From: Alkalimonas mucilaginosa
GTDB lineage: Bacteria; Pseudomonadota; Gammaproteobacteria; Enterobacterales; Alteromonadaceae
Reading direction: 5' to 3'
NCBI RefSeq assembly: GCF_036327005.1
Contig: NZ_JAUGZK010000005.1
Location: forward strand, 62,001 to 126,000
DNA: 64,000 nucleotides
The first letter of the stretch is position 1; each line of letters opens with the position of its first letter. The notes beneath the pieces were generated by a model, which saw only the letters and a program-made list of their open reading frames with translations, was not told the origin of the DNA and made no database searches. Of the stretch, positions 26,877-34,595 are shown piece by piece. Position numbers and translations under genes: made by a program.

Positions 26877-27442
26877 CCGTTTTCCTCATCATCCGACAGC
26901 AGCTGTTTTCGCCAATCAGTACGCTCAAACTCAGCCAACGGATCCTGCAACTCCGGTTCTGCGTCCTCGGCCAGGCCTAATTGCTGCAATAGCTGTTCAT
27001 AGCGCTCTGTCATGCGATTAAAGTACTTCGCATCTTTGCCGGTTAAAACTTCATCACGCTCAACCCGTTCTAACAACAGCTGCAAACGGCTGTCCTGTTC
27101 CAGCTGGGCCAGCTCCTGTTCGGGGGTTAAGCCCGATGCAACAACCACTTTGGCAATCGATGCCTTCGGCTGGATAGGCTTTAAGCCTTGCGATGCAGCC
27201 TCGGCTCCCTCTGGCAACAGTGGGACCGGCTTTTTACTGCCCAGTCTCGGATCTTTATTGCTGCTACCACCTGACGGCTCGCTTGCTTTACGCAGCAATT
27301 GCGAATTACGCTGCCCCGGTTTGCCACCAGCACCGGATTTTTTACTCTCTTCTTTACGTTCCCGCTGTTTACGTACTTCTGCTGCTGGTAAAAAACGAGG
27401 CCCATTTTCACCGCTATTGCGGGTCTTCTTTTGACGTGTCAT
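26873..27442 (-). CDS. yihI: Der GTPase-activating protein YihI
   Basis: A 189-residue YihI. The N-terminal half is very basic and disordered (MTRQKKTRNSGENGPRFLPA, then KQRERKEESKKSGAGGKPG); the C-terminal half is acidic, with LTPEQELAQLEQDSRLQLLLER and DAKYFNRMTERYEQLL. YihI stimulates the GTPase activity of Der and so affects 50S ribosome assembly. ATG 27442 is the family start; the in-frame extension to 27514 is not homologous. Confidence 0.9.
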   Translation of the reverse strand: MTRQKKTRNSGENGPRFLPAAEVRKQRERKEESKKSGAGGKPGQRNSQLLRKASEPSGGSSNKDPRLGSKKPVPLLPEGAEAASQGLKPIQPKASIAKVVVASGLTPEQELAQLEQDSRLQLLLERVERDEVLTGKDAKYFNRMTERYEQLLQQLGLAEDAEPELQDPLAEFERTDWRKQLLSDDEENG

Positions 27443-27560
27443 GTTTTGATACCTGGTAAGCGCTTCTGGCTGAACGCCGGTAAAGTCGCTGATCGATGTG
27501 CTGTATTTTAACACATCCTTATGGTTTGGAAGGAGTGATACGAAGAATTAAGAAGAAAGA

Positions 27561-27588
27561 AAAGGCGATAAGTTACCTTATCGCCTTT
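27561..27588 (-). terminator. orphan terminator-like hairpin upstream of yihI
   Basis: AAAGGCGATAAG / CTTATCGCCTTT is a perfect 12-bp stem with a 4-nt loop. On the minus strand it runs into TCTTTCTTCTTAATTC, a T-rich tract, so it could end a minus-strand transcript from the gene-free region upstream. Confidence 0.6.
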
Positions 27589-28006
27589 GCCATGTGCCTA
27601 AAGTGGACACTTTCATTTGCTGCAGTCATAATGACCTGATTTGGACAGCGCGTCCGGAATGGTCCCTGATATTTTTTTGTAATATCCCTATGTAGCTTTT
27701 TTTGTTTGCGATCGTCCTGATACTTTATTAGTCATCCATAGATAGCGCACGAGCATCGCAGCAATGGTATATTCGTCGTCGCACTTACTAAGCTTTCCGT
27801 GCCGTAGTTCCGTTTTTTCGACGCGTTACTCATGTAACGAAGTGTTAATCTACGCCAATTTCACTAGATAACAACCTCTAAACGGAAAAAAATCCACTAC
27901 CGCTATCTGGTTATTCACTAATAGTATATGCATCAATACATTAGACAGGTGACAACCCTGTTTTAGACTACCCACAGAAAACAAAGCAGGCAAATATCCT
28001 ACAGCC

Positions 28007-28028
28007 TGTGTGAGATATATCTCACACA
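28007..28028. repeat. perfect 22-bp palindrome
   Basis: TGTGTGAGATA / TATCTCACACA is fully symmetric and extends to 28003-28032 with one mismatched pair. It resembles a dimeric regulator site. The TGTGA and TCACA halves are 8 bp apart, not the 6 bp of a CRP site. It lies about 15 bp from the cytochrome c4 terminator and far from any confident start codon. Confidence 0.6.
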
Positions 28029-28045
28029 AGCTGCGCTGAAGATAC

Positions 28046-28076
28046 AAAAAAACCAGCCTAATGGCTGGTTTTTTTT
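28046..28076. terminator. bidirectional terminator after cytochrome c4
   Basis: AAAAAAACCAGCC / GGCTGGTTTTTTT with a TAAT loop has a T-run on both strands. It lies 16 nt beyond the cytochrome c4 stop and serves the minus-strand transcript. Confidence 0.9.
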
Positions 28077-28091
28077 CAACACAGCACCGAC

Positions 28092-28718
28092 TTAATGCAA
28101 ACCACCCAGATACAGCGACACCATTTCAATGTCTTCATCAGTCATCTTACGGGCGATATCACGCATCATGCCATTCATATCGTTGGCGCGGGCACCACTG
28201 CGAAACTCCTTCAGAGTTTCGATCAAATAGGGCGCATGCTGGAAAGAAATGCGCGGAAAACCAGACAAGCTGGTGCCAGCACCACGAGGGCCATGACAAG
28301 CGATACAGGCTGGTATGCCACGCTCGGCATCTCCGCTGCGATACAATTGCTGACCGCGTTCCAGCGCATGCTCTGGCGTTGTTCCGGCAGACATGCTTTG
28401 CGAGGCAAAATAGGCAGACAGATCGCGCATATCCTGATCGGACAAACCAGCCACCATGCCAAACATCACCGCATTGCTACGCCCCCGCTCACCACCGGTT
28501 TGCATAGCTTGCTTGTAGTCCTGCAATTGCTTGTACAGATACTCAGCATGCTGGCCAGCGATTTTTGGATAGATATCGATCGGGCTATTGCCATCGGTGC
28601 CATGACAGGCAACACAAGTGGTTGCTTTTTCCTTTCCGGCCGCCGCATCACCATCAAATGCGTGGGCCGCTCCTATCATGCTGAATAACAGCGTAAGTGG
28701 CAGTACAAGTCTTTTCAT
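28092..28718 (-). CDS. di-heme cytochrome c4
   Basis: A 208-residue periplasmic cytochrome: signal peptide MKRLVLPLTLLFSMIGAAHA, then two homologous c-type domains with CVACH and CIACH heme sites. Distal Met ligands probably lie in NAVMFGMVAGL and NDMNGMM. It carries electrons to terminal oxidases. The location next to engB and polA is typical of gammaproteobacterial cytochrome c4. ATG 28718 gives the signal peptide. Confidence 0.92.
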   Translation of the reverse strand: MKRLVLPLTLLFSMIGAAHAFDGDAAAGKEKATTCVACHGTDGNSPIDIYPKIAGQHAEYLYKQLQDYKQAMQTGGERGRSNAVMFGMVAGLSDQDMRDLSAYFASQSMSAGTTPEHALERGQQLYRSGDAERGIPACIACHGPRGAGTSLSGFPRISFQHAPYLIETLKEFRSGARANDMNGMMRDIARKMTDEDIEMVSLYLGGLH

Positions 28719-28987
28719 GTTGTTTCCGTCTCTGTCCGCATTTAGTCGCCAGCTTGGTGGCACCATTGTTATTGCTTAAGTTGTTCCAGCTACTTATTTT
28801 ACACGAATCTGGCTAATATAAAATCCCATCTATACAGCATTTGCTTCTTCCGATCCATTCGATCCGTTACAATAGGCTATCCGAACCAAGAAAACCGTCC
28901 CAAGCGACGCTGGCTTAGCAACAACAATGTTGTCTGATCACGGTGAAAAGCAGCGATTGGGCCTGAAAAAACTTACTGGAGTTTGCT

Positions 28988-29602
28988 GTGAGCACCCAAA
29001 CCATCAATTACCAACAAGCCACCTTTCTGACCAGTGCCCCGGATATACGGGTGCTGCCACCGGATGAAGGCATTGAAGTCGCTTTTGCTGGCCGCTCGAA
29101 TGCAGGAAAATCCAGCGCCCTTAATACCCTAACCCGGCAAAAAAGCCTGGCCCGAACCAGTAAAACACCTGGCCGCACCCAGCTTATTAATGTATTCCAA
29201 CTGACCGAGCAACAACGACTGATTGATTTGCCTGGTTATGGTTTTGCCAAGGTACCACTGGCGGTAAAAGAAAAATGGCAACGCTCGCTGAGTGAGTATC
29301 TGGAAAAACGCGTTAGCCTGAAAGGCCTGGTGGTACTGATGGATATCCGACATCCATTGAAAGATCTGGATCAAGATCTGATCCATTGGGCAGTAGCGAG
29401 TAAGTTACCAGTACGGCTATTACTAACCAAAGCGGACAAACTAAGCCCTGGGCCACGTAAAAAAGCACTGTTGGAAGTATCGGAAGCAGCCCTGGCTTTT
29501 ATGGGTGATGTGCAGGTGCAACTATTCAGCTCTTTAAGCAAACAAGGATTACCCGAGCTGGAGCAAGCCCTGGCGCAATGGTTCTACCCAGAAAACGGAT
29601 AA
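28988..29602 (+). CDS. engB: EngB (YihA) ribosome-biogenesis GTPase
   Basis: A 204-residue GTPase of the TrmE-Era-EngA-EngB group, needed for 50S subunit assembly. G1 is GRSNAGKSS, G2 lies around TPGRTQ, G3 is DLPGYGFA, and G4 is TKAD. The start is GTG 28988. Its TAA stop overlaps the T-tract of a minus-strand terminator at 29601, so the convergent transcripts meet exactly here. Confidence 0.95.
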   Translation: MSTQTINYQQATFLTSAPDIRVLPPDEGIEVAFAGRSNAGKSSALNTLTRQKSLARTSKTPGRTQLINVFQLTEQQRLIDLPGYGFAKVPLAVKEKWQRSLSEYLEKRVSLKGLVVLMDIRHPLKDLDQDLIHWAVASKLPVRLLLTKADKLSPGPRKKALLEVSEAALAFMGDVQVQLFSSLSKQGLPELEQALAQWFYPENG

Positions 29603-29684
29603 AAAAACGGCCTCACAGTGGAGGCCGGTATAGCAAACGGGGAGAAGCTATTAGTTCAAATCAACAGGGTGTCTCAATCGAGAC
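29601..29684 (-). ncRNA. candidate small RNA next to Spot 42
   Basis: On the minus strand, 84 nt bounded by a sigma-70-like promoter and a terminator with a seven-T run. Predicted structure: 5' stem GTCTC-GATT-GAGAC (29671-29684), a middle hairpin ATAGC/GCTAT (29630-29651) whose 12-nt loop shows TTCTCCCC, and terminator stem CGGCCTC/GAGGCCG (29608-29627). The C-rich loop is complementary to purine-rich ribosome binding sites, as in Hfq-dependent regulators. No coding frame explains it. Existence is inferred from signals, not homology; an independent second terminator for Spot 42 read-through is the alternative. Confidence 0.55.
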
Positions 29685-29690
29685 GTTGTA

Positions 29691-29719
29691 ATGATACTAC
29701 AAAAAAATACCAGTTTGAA
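29691..29719 (-). promoter_or_regulatory. predicted promoter of the candidate small RNA
   Basis: Minus strand TTCAAA (29714-29719), 17-bp spacer, TATCAT (29691-29696). Transcription would begin at about 29684, exactly where the GTCTC stem starts. Confidence 0.5.
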
Positions 29720-29761
29720 GTATTTACTCTAAAAAATTATTCTTGTTTTCCCGCCGGACAT

Positions 29762-29871
29762 AAAAAAAACGCTCCACTGCAAGCAGTGGAGCGGCTAATA
29801 GTAAGCTTACCTTCTGGTGTAGAACCGGGTTCTGACACTGAAAGATAGAACATCTTACCTCTGTACCCTAC
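29762..29871 (-). ncRNA. spf: Spot 42 small RNA
   Basis: Minus strand, 110 nt. The first 34 nt (start GTAGGGTACAGAGGTAAGAT) are identical to E. coli Spot 42, and the gene lies between polA and engB as in E. coli and Vibrio. The 3' end is a terminator of 10-bp stem GCTCCACTGC/GCAGTGGAGC followed by eight T. The central 35 nt differ from E. coli. Spot 42 is an Hfq-dependent repressor of secondary carbon metabolism, repressed by CRP-cAMP in enterics; no CRP site is obvious here. Confidence 0.93.
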
Positions 29872-29878
29872 CCTTTCT

Positions 29879-29906
29879 ATGTTAGCGTGCACTGCTAAAA
29901 AATCAA
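29879..29906 (-). promoter_or_regulatory. promoter of spf
   Basis: Minus strand TTGATT (29901-29906), 16-bp spacer, TAACAT (29879-29884). It places the start at 29871, the same 5' end as E. coli Spot 42. Confidence 0.7.
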
Positions 29907-30006
29907 GCAGGTTTGGTAAAAAAACTACAAAAAATCATTTTTCAGCCTTTGTAAGCCATATTGCGGTAATAAAATTACCATGCCATGGCCGTGCTGTCGG
30001 CTCTGT

Positions 30007-32778
30007 TTAATGCGCTTGCTGCCAATTATCGCCAAAGCCAGCCTCTGCCAATAACGGCACATTCAACCTGGCGGCCTGCTCCATCACTGTCGCCAGCTCA
30101 CGGGCTGCAGTGTCAACTTGCTCACAGGCTACTTCAAACACCAGTTCATCGTGCACCTGCATGATCATCACCGCTTGCAGCTCACTGTGCTGTTCCAGGT
30201 AAGCTGCAACATCTATCATCGCTCGTTTAATGATATCAGCAGCTGTCCCTTGCATCGGTGCATTGATGGCTGCACGCTCAGAGGCTTTTTTCCTGGCCAT
30301 ATTACGGGCATTGATTTCCGGCAGGTACAGACGACGACCAAAAATGGTTTCAACAAAACCCTGCTCATGAGCCTGCTTGCGGGTTCGCTCCATGTAAGCC
30401 AACACCCCCGGGAAACGCTCAAAGTAACGATCCACATATTGCTGAGCTTCCTGACGACCAATATCCAGCTGACGTGCCAGGCCAAAAGCTGACATGCCAT
30501 AAATCAGCCCAAAGTTTACCGCTTTGGCGCGACGACGTTGCTCCGAGGTCACCTCCGCCAAAGGCACGGCAAACACCTCCGCAGCGGTAGCCTTGTGAAT
30601 ATCCAACCCGGCTGCAAAAGCATCCAGCAGTGCTTTATCACCTGAAAGGTGCGCCATAATACGCAGTTCAATCTGCGAGTAATCAATAGCGAGTATTTTT
30701 TTACCCTGTGGGGCAATAAAGGCGTGCCGAATGCGCCGACCTTCTTCACTGCGAATAGGGATATTCTGTAAGTTCGGCTCAGTTGAACTTAACCGGCCGG
30801 TGGCTGCTACAGCCTGGTGATAGGATGTATGCACCCGCCCTGATGCTTTTACCATTTTTGGCAGCTTGTCAGTATAGGTGGATTTAAGTTTACTGAGCGC
30901 ACGGTGCTCCATCAGCAAGCGCGGCAGCTCGTAGTCATGCGCCAGCTCCTGCAATACCTCTTCTGCAGTGGATGGAGTCCCTTTTGGGGTTTTCTTCAAA
31001 ACCGGTAATTGTTGTTGCTCAAACAAAATGTGCTGCAGCTGTTTTGGCGAAGCCAGATTGAACTCTTGCCCTGCTAATTGGTGTGCCTGTTGTTCCAGTT
31101 CTGCCAGCCGTACAGCTAGTTGCTGGCTTTGCTGACGCAATAAACTGGCATCAATCAGGACACCATGCCGTTCCATCGCTGATAAAATCGGTACCAATGG
31201 CATTTCAATATCCTGCAGTACCTGTAGCAGCGATGGCGTTTGTTGCAGCTGTGGCCATAAAGTCTGATGCAGACGCAAGGTGACATCAGCATCTTCTGCG
31301 GCATAACGACTGGCTTGTTCCAGTTCAACCTGGTTAAAGGTCAGCTGTTTGGCGCCCTTGCCGGCAATATCGTTAAAGCTAATGGTATTGTGGCCTAAGT
31401 ATTTCAACGCCAGACTGTCCATGTCGTGGCGGGAGCCCACACTGTTCAACACGTACGACTCCAGCATGGTATCAAAGGCGATGCCCTGTAAAGCAATGCT
31501 GTAGCGTGCCAATACGCTTTGATCGTATTTCAGGTTCTGCCCCACTTTGGCTTTGCCTGCATCTTCCAGCCACGGCTTTAATCTGGCCAGCGCCCACTCT
31601 TTATCCAGCTGTGCCGGCGCATCCAGGTAATCGTGCGCCAAGGGTAAATACCAGGCTTTACCTGGCTCGGTCGCAAAAGACAGACCAACCAGCTCTGCCT
31701 CCATATAATCCAGGCTGGTGGTTTCGGTGTCGAATGCCGTCAGCTCACTGTGCGCCAGCTCATGCATTAACTGTTCAAACGCCTGCTCACTCAGCACAGT
31801 TTGATAGCCCGACTGATCCAGGCTGACAGCCACCGGTTGCTCAGCCTCCTGCTCCAGTGCTGCGGCATCGACTTTATTGCTGGATGGCTCAGTGTCACTA
31901 CTGAGCAATTCTTTCAGCCAGCGATTAAACTCGCAAACTTTGTACAGCTCAGCTAAAGCAGAGGTGTTCGCTGGTTGTATGGTTAAATCATCCAGTTGGT
32001 AGGGCAACTCAACATCGGTTTTGATGGTAGCCAGTAGATACGACAGCTCCACCTGCTGCTGATGTGCCAGTAGCTTTTCTGCCATGGTTTTGGCGCCACG
32101 GAAATTGAGTTCAGCCAGCTTCTCCGGCTGAGCTAACAAGGCTGAAATGCCGCCAATGCCCTGCAACATGGCCGTAGCCGTTTTATCGCCCACTCCCGGC
32201 AAGCCGGGAATGTTGTCTGATTTATCTCCTACCAATGCCAGATAATCAATAATCAACTCCGGTGGCACTCCGAATTTTGCTTCCACACCCGCTGGATCCA
32301 GCACAGTATTAGTCATGGTATTGATCAGGGTGACATGCTGATCGACCAGTTGTGCCATGTCTTTATCACCCGTTGAGATCACCGTATCGCGCCCAATCGC
32401 ACTGGCGGCTCTGGCCAGGGTACCAATCACATCATCGGCCTCTACCCCGGAAATACACAACAGTGGCAGACCCATAGCCTGAATAATTTGATGCAATGGC
32501 GCGATCTGATTGCGCAAATCATCTGGCATAGGTGGCCGGTGCGCTTTGTAATCGGCATAAAGCTCGTTACGAAAGGTTGGTCCTTTGGCATCAAAAACCA
32601 CCGCCATTTGCTCAGGCCGATATTGTTTAAGTAAGCTTTTCAGCATGTTGACCACGCCGTAAATAGCTCCTGTGGCTTCACCTTTTGAGTTGGTCAGGTG
32701 AGGCGGGGCGTGATACGCCCGAAACAGATAAGAGGAGCCATCTACTAAAACAAGAGGAGTATCCGGGTGTGAAGCCAT
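30007..32778 (-). CDS. polA: DNA polymerase I
   Basis: A 923-residue PolA with all three domains: 5'-3' exonuclease at the N-terminus (VLVDGSSYLFRAYHA, GDKSDNIPGLPGVG), 3'-5' exonuclease (FDTETTSLDYM) and polymerase (motif A DYSQIELRIMAHL, motif B RRAKAVNFGLIYG, motif C QVHDELVFEV). ATG 32778 after AGGATGCACT is preferred to the frame opening at 32811. It fills Okazaki gaps and repair tracts. The spf gene follows downstream in the same orientation. Confidence 0.98.
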   Translation of the reverse strand: MASHPDTPLVLVDGSSYLFRAYHAPPHLTNSKGEATGAIYGVVNMLKSLLKQYRPEQMAVVFDAKGPTFRNELYADYKAHRPPMPDDLRNQIAPLHQIIQAMGLPLLCISGVEADDVIGTLARAASAIGRDTVISTGDKDMAQLVDQHVTLINTMTNTVLDPAGVEAKFGVPPELIIDYLALVGDKSDNIPGLPGVGDKTATAMLQGIGGISALLAQPEKLAELNFRGAKTMAEKLLAHQQQVELSYLLATIKTDVELPYQLDDLTIQPANTSALAELYKVCEFNRWLKELLSSDTEPSSNKVDAAALEQEAEQPVAVSLDQSGYQTVLSEQAFEQLMHELAHSELTAFDTETTSLDYMEAELVGLSFATEPGKAWYLPLAHDYLDAPAQLDKEWALARLKPWLEDAGKAKVGQNLKYDQSVLARYSIALQGIAFDTMLESYVLNSVGSRHDMDSLALKYLGHNTISFNDIAGKGAKQLTFNQVELEQASRYAAEDADVTLRLHQTLWPQLQQTPSLLQVLQDIEMPLVPILSAMERHGVLIDASLLRQQSQQLAVRLAELEQQAHQLAGQEFNLASPKQLQHILFEQQQLPVLKKTPKGTPSTAEEVLQELAHDYELPRLLMEHRALSKLKSTYTDKLPKMVKASGRVHTSYHQAVAATGRLSSTEPNLQNIPIRSEEGRRIRHAFIAPQGKKILAIDYSQIELRIMAHLSGDKALLDAFAAGLDIHKATAAEVFAVPLAEVTSEQRRRAKAVNFGLIYGMSAFGLARQLDIGRQEAQQYVDRYFERFPGVLAYMERTRKQAHEQGFVETIFGRRLYLPEINARNMARKKASERAAINAPMQGTAADIIKRAMIDVAAYLEQHSELQAVMIMQVHDELVFEVACEQVDTAARELATVMEQAARLNVPLLAEAGFGDNWQQAH

Positions 32779-33235
32779 AGTGCATCCTGTACTTTTGCCA
32801 ATAGGTGTCATGCTTAGGTTAGAATCATACTACAGGCAGGGTAAGGGATATAGTCAGGATCACTGTGGCAAGTTCAAAGTAGCCTCGCCCGGACAATCTG
32901 TGGATAACTTTGTGCAAAAGATAAGTTGAAGGTGTAGGAATGTGCTGGTCAACGCTAAATTCGCACCAGGTAACTTATTGAAAGTATTAATGTATTTAAC
33001 AGGGAGAACAGCTGGAACCCTTATTATTTTTTTTATTCCATCGTGTGGAAAATTATTTCTGATGGCAGCTGATGGCGATCAGAAAAAACCAGCAGACGCA
33101 TCGTCAGCGGTTGTGTAGACTATCACAGAAAGAGAACCAGGCCAGCCATTTTTTTAAATAATTTTAGCTTAAGAAAATCGGTTTAAGAATGCTTTGCTAT
33201 AAGCCATTATAAACAATGATTTACAGGAGGCGATA
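32779..33235. other. 457-bp intergenic region polA-elbB with a DnaA box
   Basis: Divergent promoter region. It contains TGTGGATAA at 32899-32907, the reverse complement of a perfect DnaA box (TTATCCACA), about 120 bp from the polA start. No second box, tRNA or protein gene was found. A run of AT-rich sequence precedes elbB. Confidence 0.55.
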
Positions 33236-33886
33236 ATGAAGAAAGTAGCGGTTATTCTAAGTGGCTGCGGCGTATACGACGGCGCAGAGATCCATGAGTC
33301 AGTGCTCACCTTGTTGCACCTTGAGCTGCAGCATGCCAGTTACCAGTGTTTTGCCCCGGATGTTACCCAACACCATGTGATCAATCATCTGACGGGCGAA
33401 GAAATGACCGAACAACGCAATGTGCTGGTGGAAGCTGCCCGTATTGCCAGAGGCGCGATTAAGCCTCTGACGGAATTAGTCGCCACAGACTTTGATGCTC
33501 TGGTATTGCCCGGTGGCTTTGGCGCGGCAAAAAATCTGTCGGACTTTGCGCTTCAGGGTGCTGGGGCCACTGTCTTACCGGAGCTGAAGCGATGCATCCA
33601 GGCATTTGCAGCGGCAGACAAGCCGGTCGGCTTTATCTGCATAGCTCCAGCGCTAATCCCACTCATTTATCCACAGCCGGTAAGTTTGACCATTGGTACC
33701 GATACGGATACAGCCGCTGCGCTGGAGAGCCTGGGGGCACAGCATGTTCAGTGCCAGGTACAGGATATTGTGGTGGATCATCAGGCAAAGGTAGTTTCCA
33801 CCCCAGCTTACATGCTGGCTCAATCGGTTGCAGAAGCCAACAGCGGCATTAAAAAGTTAATTGCGGCGCTACTCGAGCTTGCCTGA
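33236..33886 (+). CDS. elbB: ElbB, DJ-1/PfpI-type glyoxalase
   Basis: A 216-residue protein of the ElbB family (isoprenoid biosynthesis glyoxalase in E. coli annotation). It starts MKKVAVILSGCGVYDGAEIHE, and the nucleophile elbow is GFICIAPAL, with Cys in the expected position of the class I glutamine amidotransferase-like fold. ACAGGAGGCGATA before the ATG is a strong SD. In vivo role remains poorly defined; E. coli ElbB shows weak glyoxalase activity. Confidence 0.92.
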   Translation: MKKVAVILSGCGVYDGAEIHESVLTLLHLELQHASYQCFAPDVTQHHVINHLTGEEMTEQRNVLVEAARIARGAIKPLTELVATDFDALVLPGGFGAAKNLSDFALQGAGATVLPELKRCIQAFAAADKPVGFICIAPALIPLIYPQPVSLTIGTDTDTAAALESLGAQHVQCQVQDIVVDHQAKVVSTPAYMLAQSVAEANSGIKKLIAALLELA

Positions 33887-33982
33887 GAACAGCACGGCAT
33901 GGTTGAACGGGGCTTCCCCAACGTCAACGGGCTCGCTATAATGGCGCAAGATTTGTACAAAATTGAAACAGGACCCACAACG

Positions 33983-34384
33983 ATGAGAAAAATCTACCTT
34001 GTAGCGACGGCTGCATGTGCTTTGCTGTTCACTGGCCTGGCCACAAGTTCTGCTGCTGATGAGGAGCTACGTAAACGCATTGCTCCGGTTGGCCAGGTGT
34101 ATCTGGATGGTGAAGCCCCGGCTCAGGTCGTTGCTGATACAGGCCCTCGTAGTGGTGAGCAGGTGTATCAAACCGCTTGCTTTGCCTGCCATGGCACTGG
34201 AGCCCTGGATGCGCCTAAACCTGGGGATGCTTCAGCCTGGCAAGCCCGTATCGATCAGGGTTTTGACGTGATGCTGCGTCACTCCATTGAGGGTTTTGGC
34301 AATATGCCTGCCATGGGTACCTGCATGAATTGCTCTGAAGATGAAATCGCTGAAGCCATTCGCTTTATGATTAAAGATATTTAA
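33983..34384 (+). CDS. cytochrome c5
   Basis: A 133-residue monoheme cytochrome c5: signal peptide MRKIYLVATAACALLFTGLATSSA, heme site CFACHGTGALDAPKPGD, and the extra Cys pair CMNCS near the C-terminus that forms a disulfide in this family. The axial Met is probably in NMPAMG. A terminator follows. It is an electron carrier of the periplasm. Confidence 0.9.
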   Translation: MRKIYLVATAACALLFTGLATSSAADEELRKRIAPVGQVYLDGEAPAQVVADTGPRSGEQVYQTACFACHGTGALDAPKPGDASAWQARIDQGFDVMLRHSIEGFGNMPAMGTCMNCSEDEIAEAIRFMIKDI

Positions 34385-34402
34385 TCACTGCATTTCCTGT
34401 AC

Positions 34403-34430
34403 GCTGGCCTGAAAGCATCAGGCCAGCTTT
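34403..34430 (+). terminator. terminator after cytochrome c5
   Basis: GCTGGCCTGA / TCAGGCCAGC is a perfect 10-bp stem with a 5-nt loop, followed by TTTGCTTCC, a weak T-tract. Confidence 0.7.
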
Positions 34431-34595
34431 GCTTCCTCAGCAAGAACCCCCTTATAGATATTTCGCTACTTTCTATATTAAAAAAGTATAAATAACAGCC
34501 TAATTTCGATGGTCTTTGATTTCCCTCTGTGCAAAGTTTGTGCATAATGGTGTAGTTTTATGCGCCAAAGCCAACAATAATTATTAGAGACGAAG

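Larger units (their letters stand above)
27443..28045. other. 603-bp gene-free stretch between yihI and cytochrome c4
   Basis: No credible protein gene was found. The stretch holds an orphan hairpin at 27561-27588, a short palindrome AAAGTG-GA-CACTTT at 27600-27613, AT-rich sequence, and a perfect 22-bp palindrome at 28007-28028. A 65-codon minus-strand frame opening with TTG near 28047 has no SD and no recognisable product. It may be a decayed mobile element or host a noncoding RNA. Confidence 0.6.

Noticed and set aside
27600..27670. Insertion sequence end
   Set aside because: AAAGTGGACACTTT looks like an element terminus, but no matching second end or transposase trace was found.
28007..28028. 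Reading the 22-bp palindrome as a CRP site
   Set aside because: The TGTGA and TCACA halves are 8 bp apart, but CRP needs 6, and no promoter or gene start is near.
27850..28047. 65-codon minus-strand frame as a small gene
   Set aside because: It opens with TTG, lacks an SD, overlaps a palindrome and terminator arm, and its product is not recognisable.
29618..29848. 76-codon plus-strand frame between engB and polA
   Set aside because: It lies across Spot 42 and the candidate small RNA on the opposite strand and has no family resemblance.
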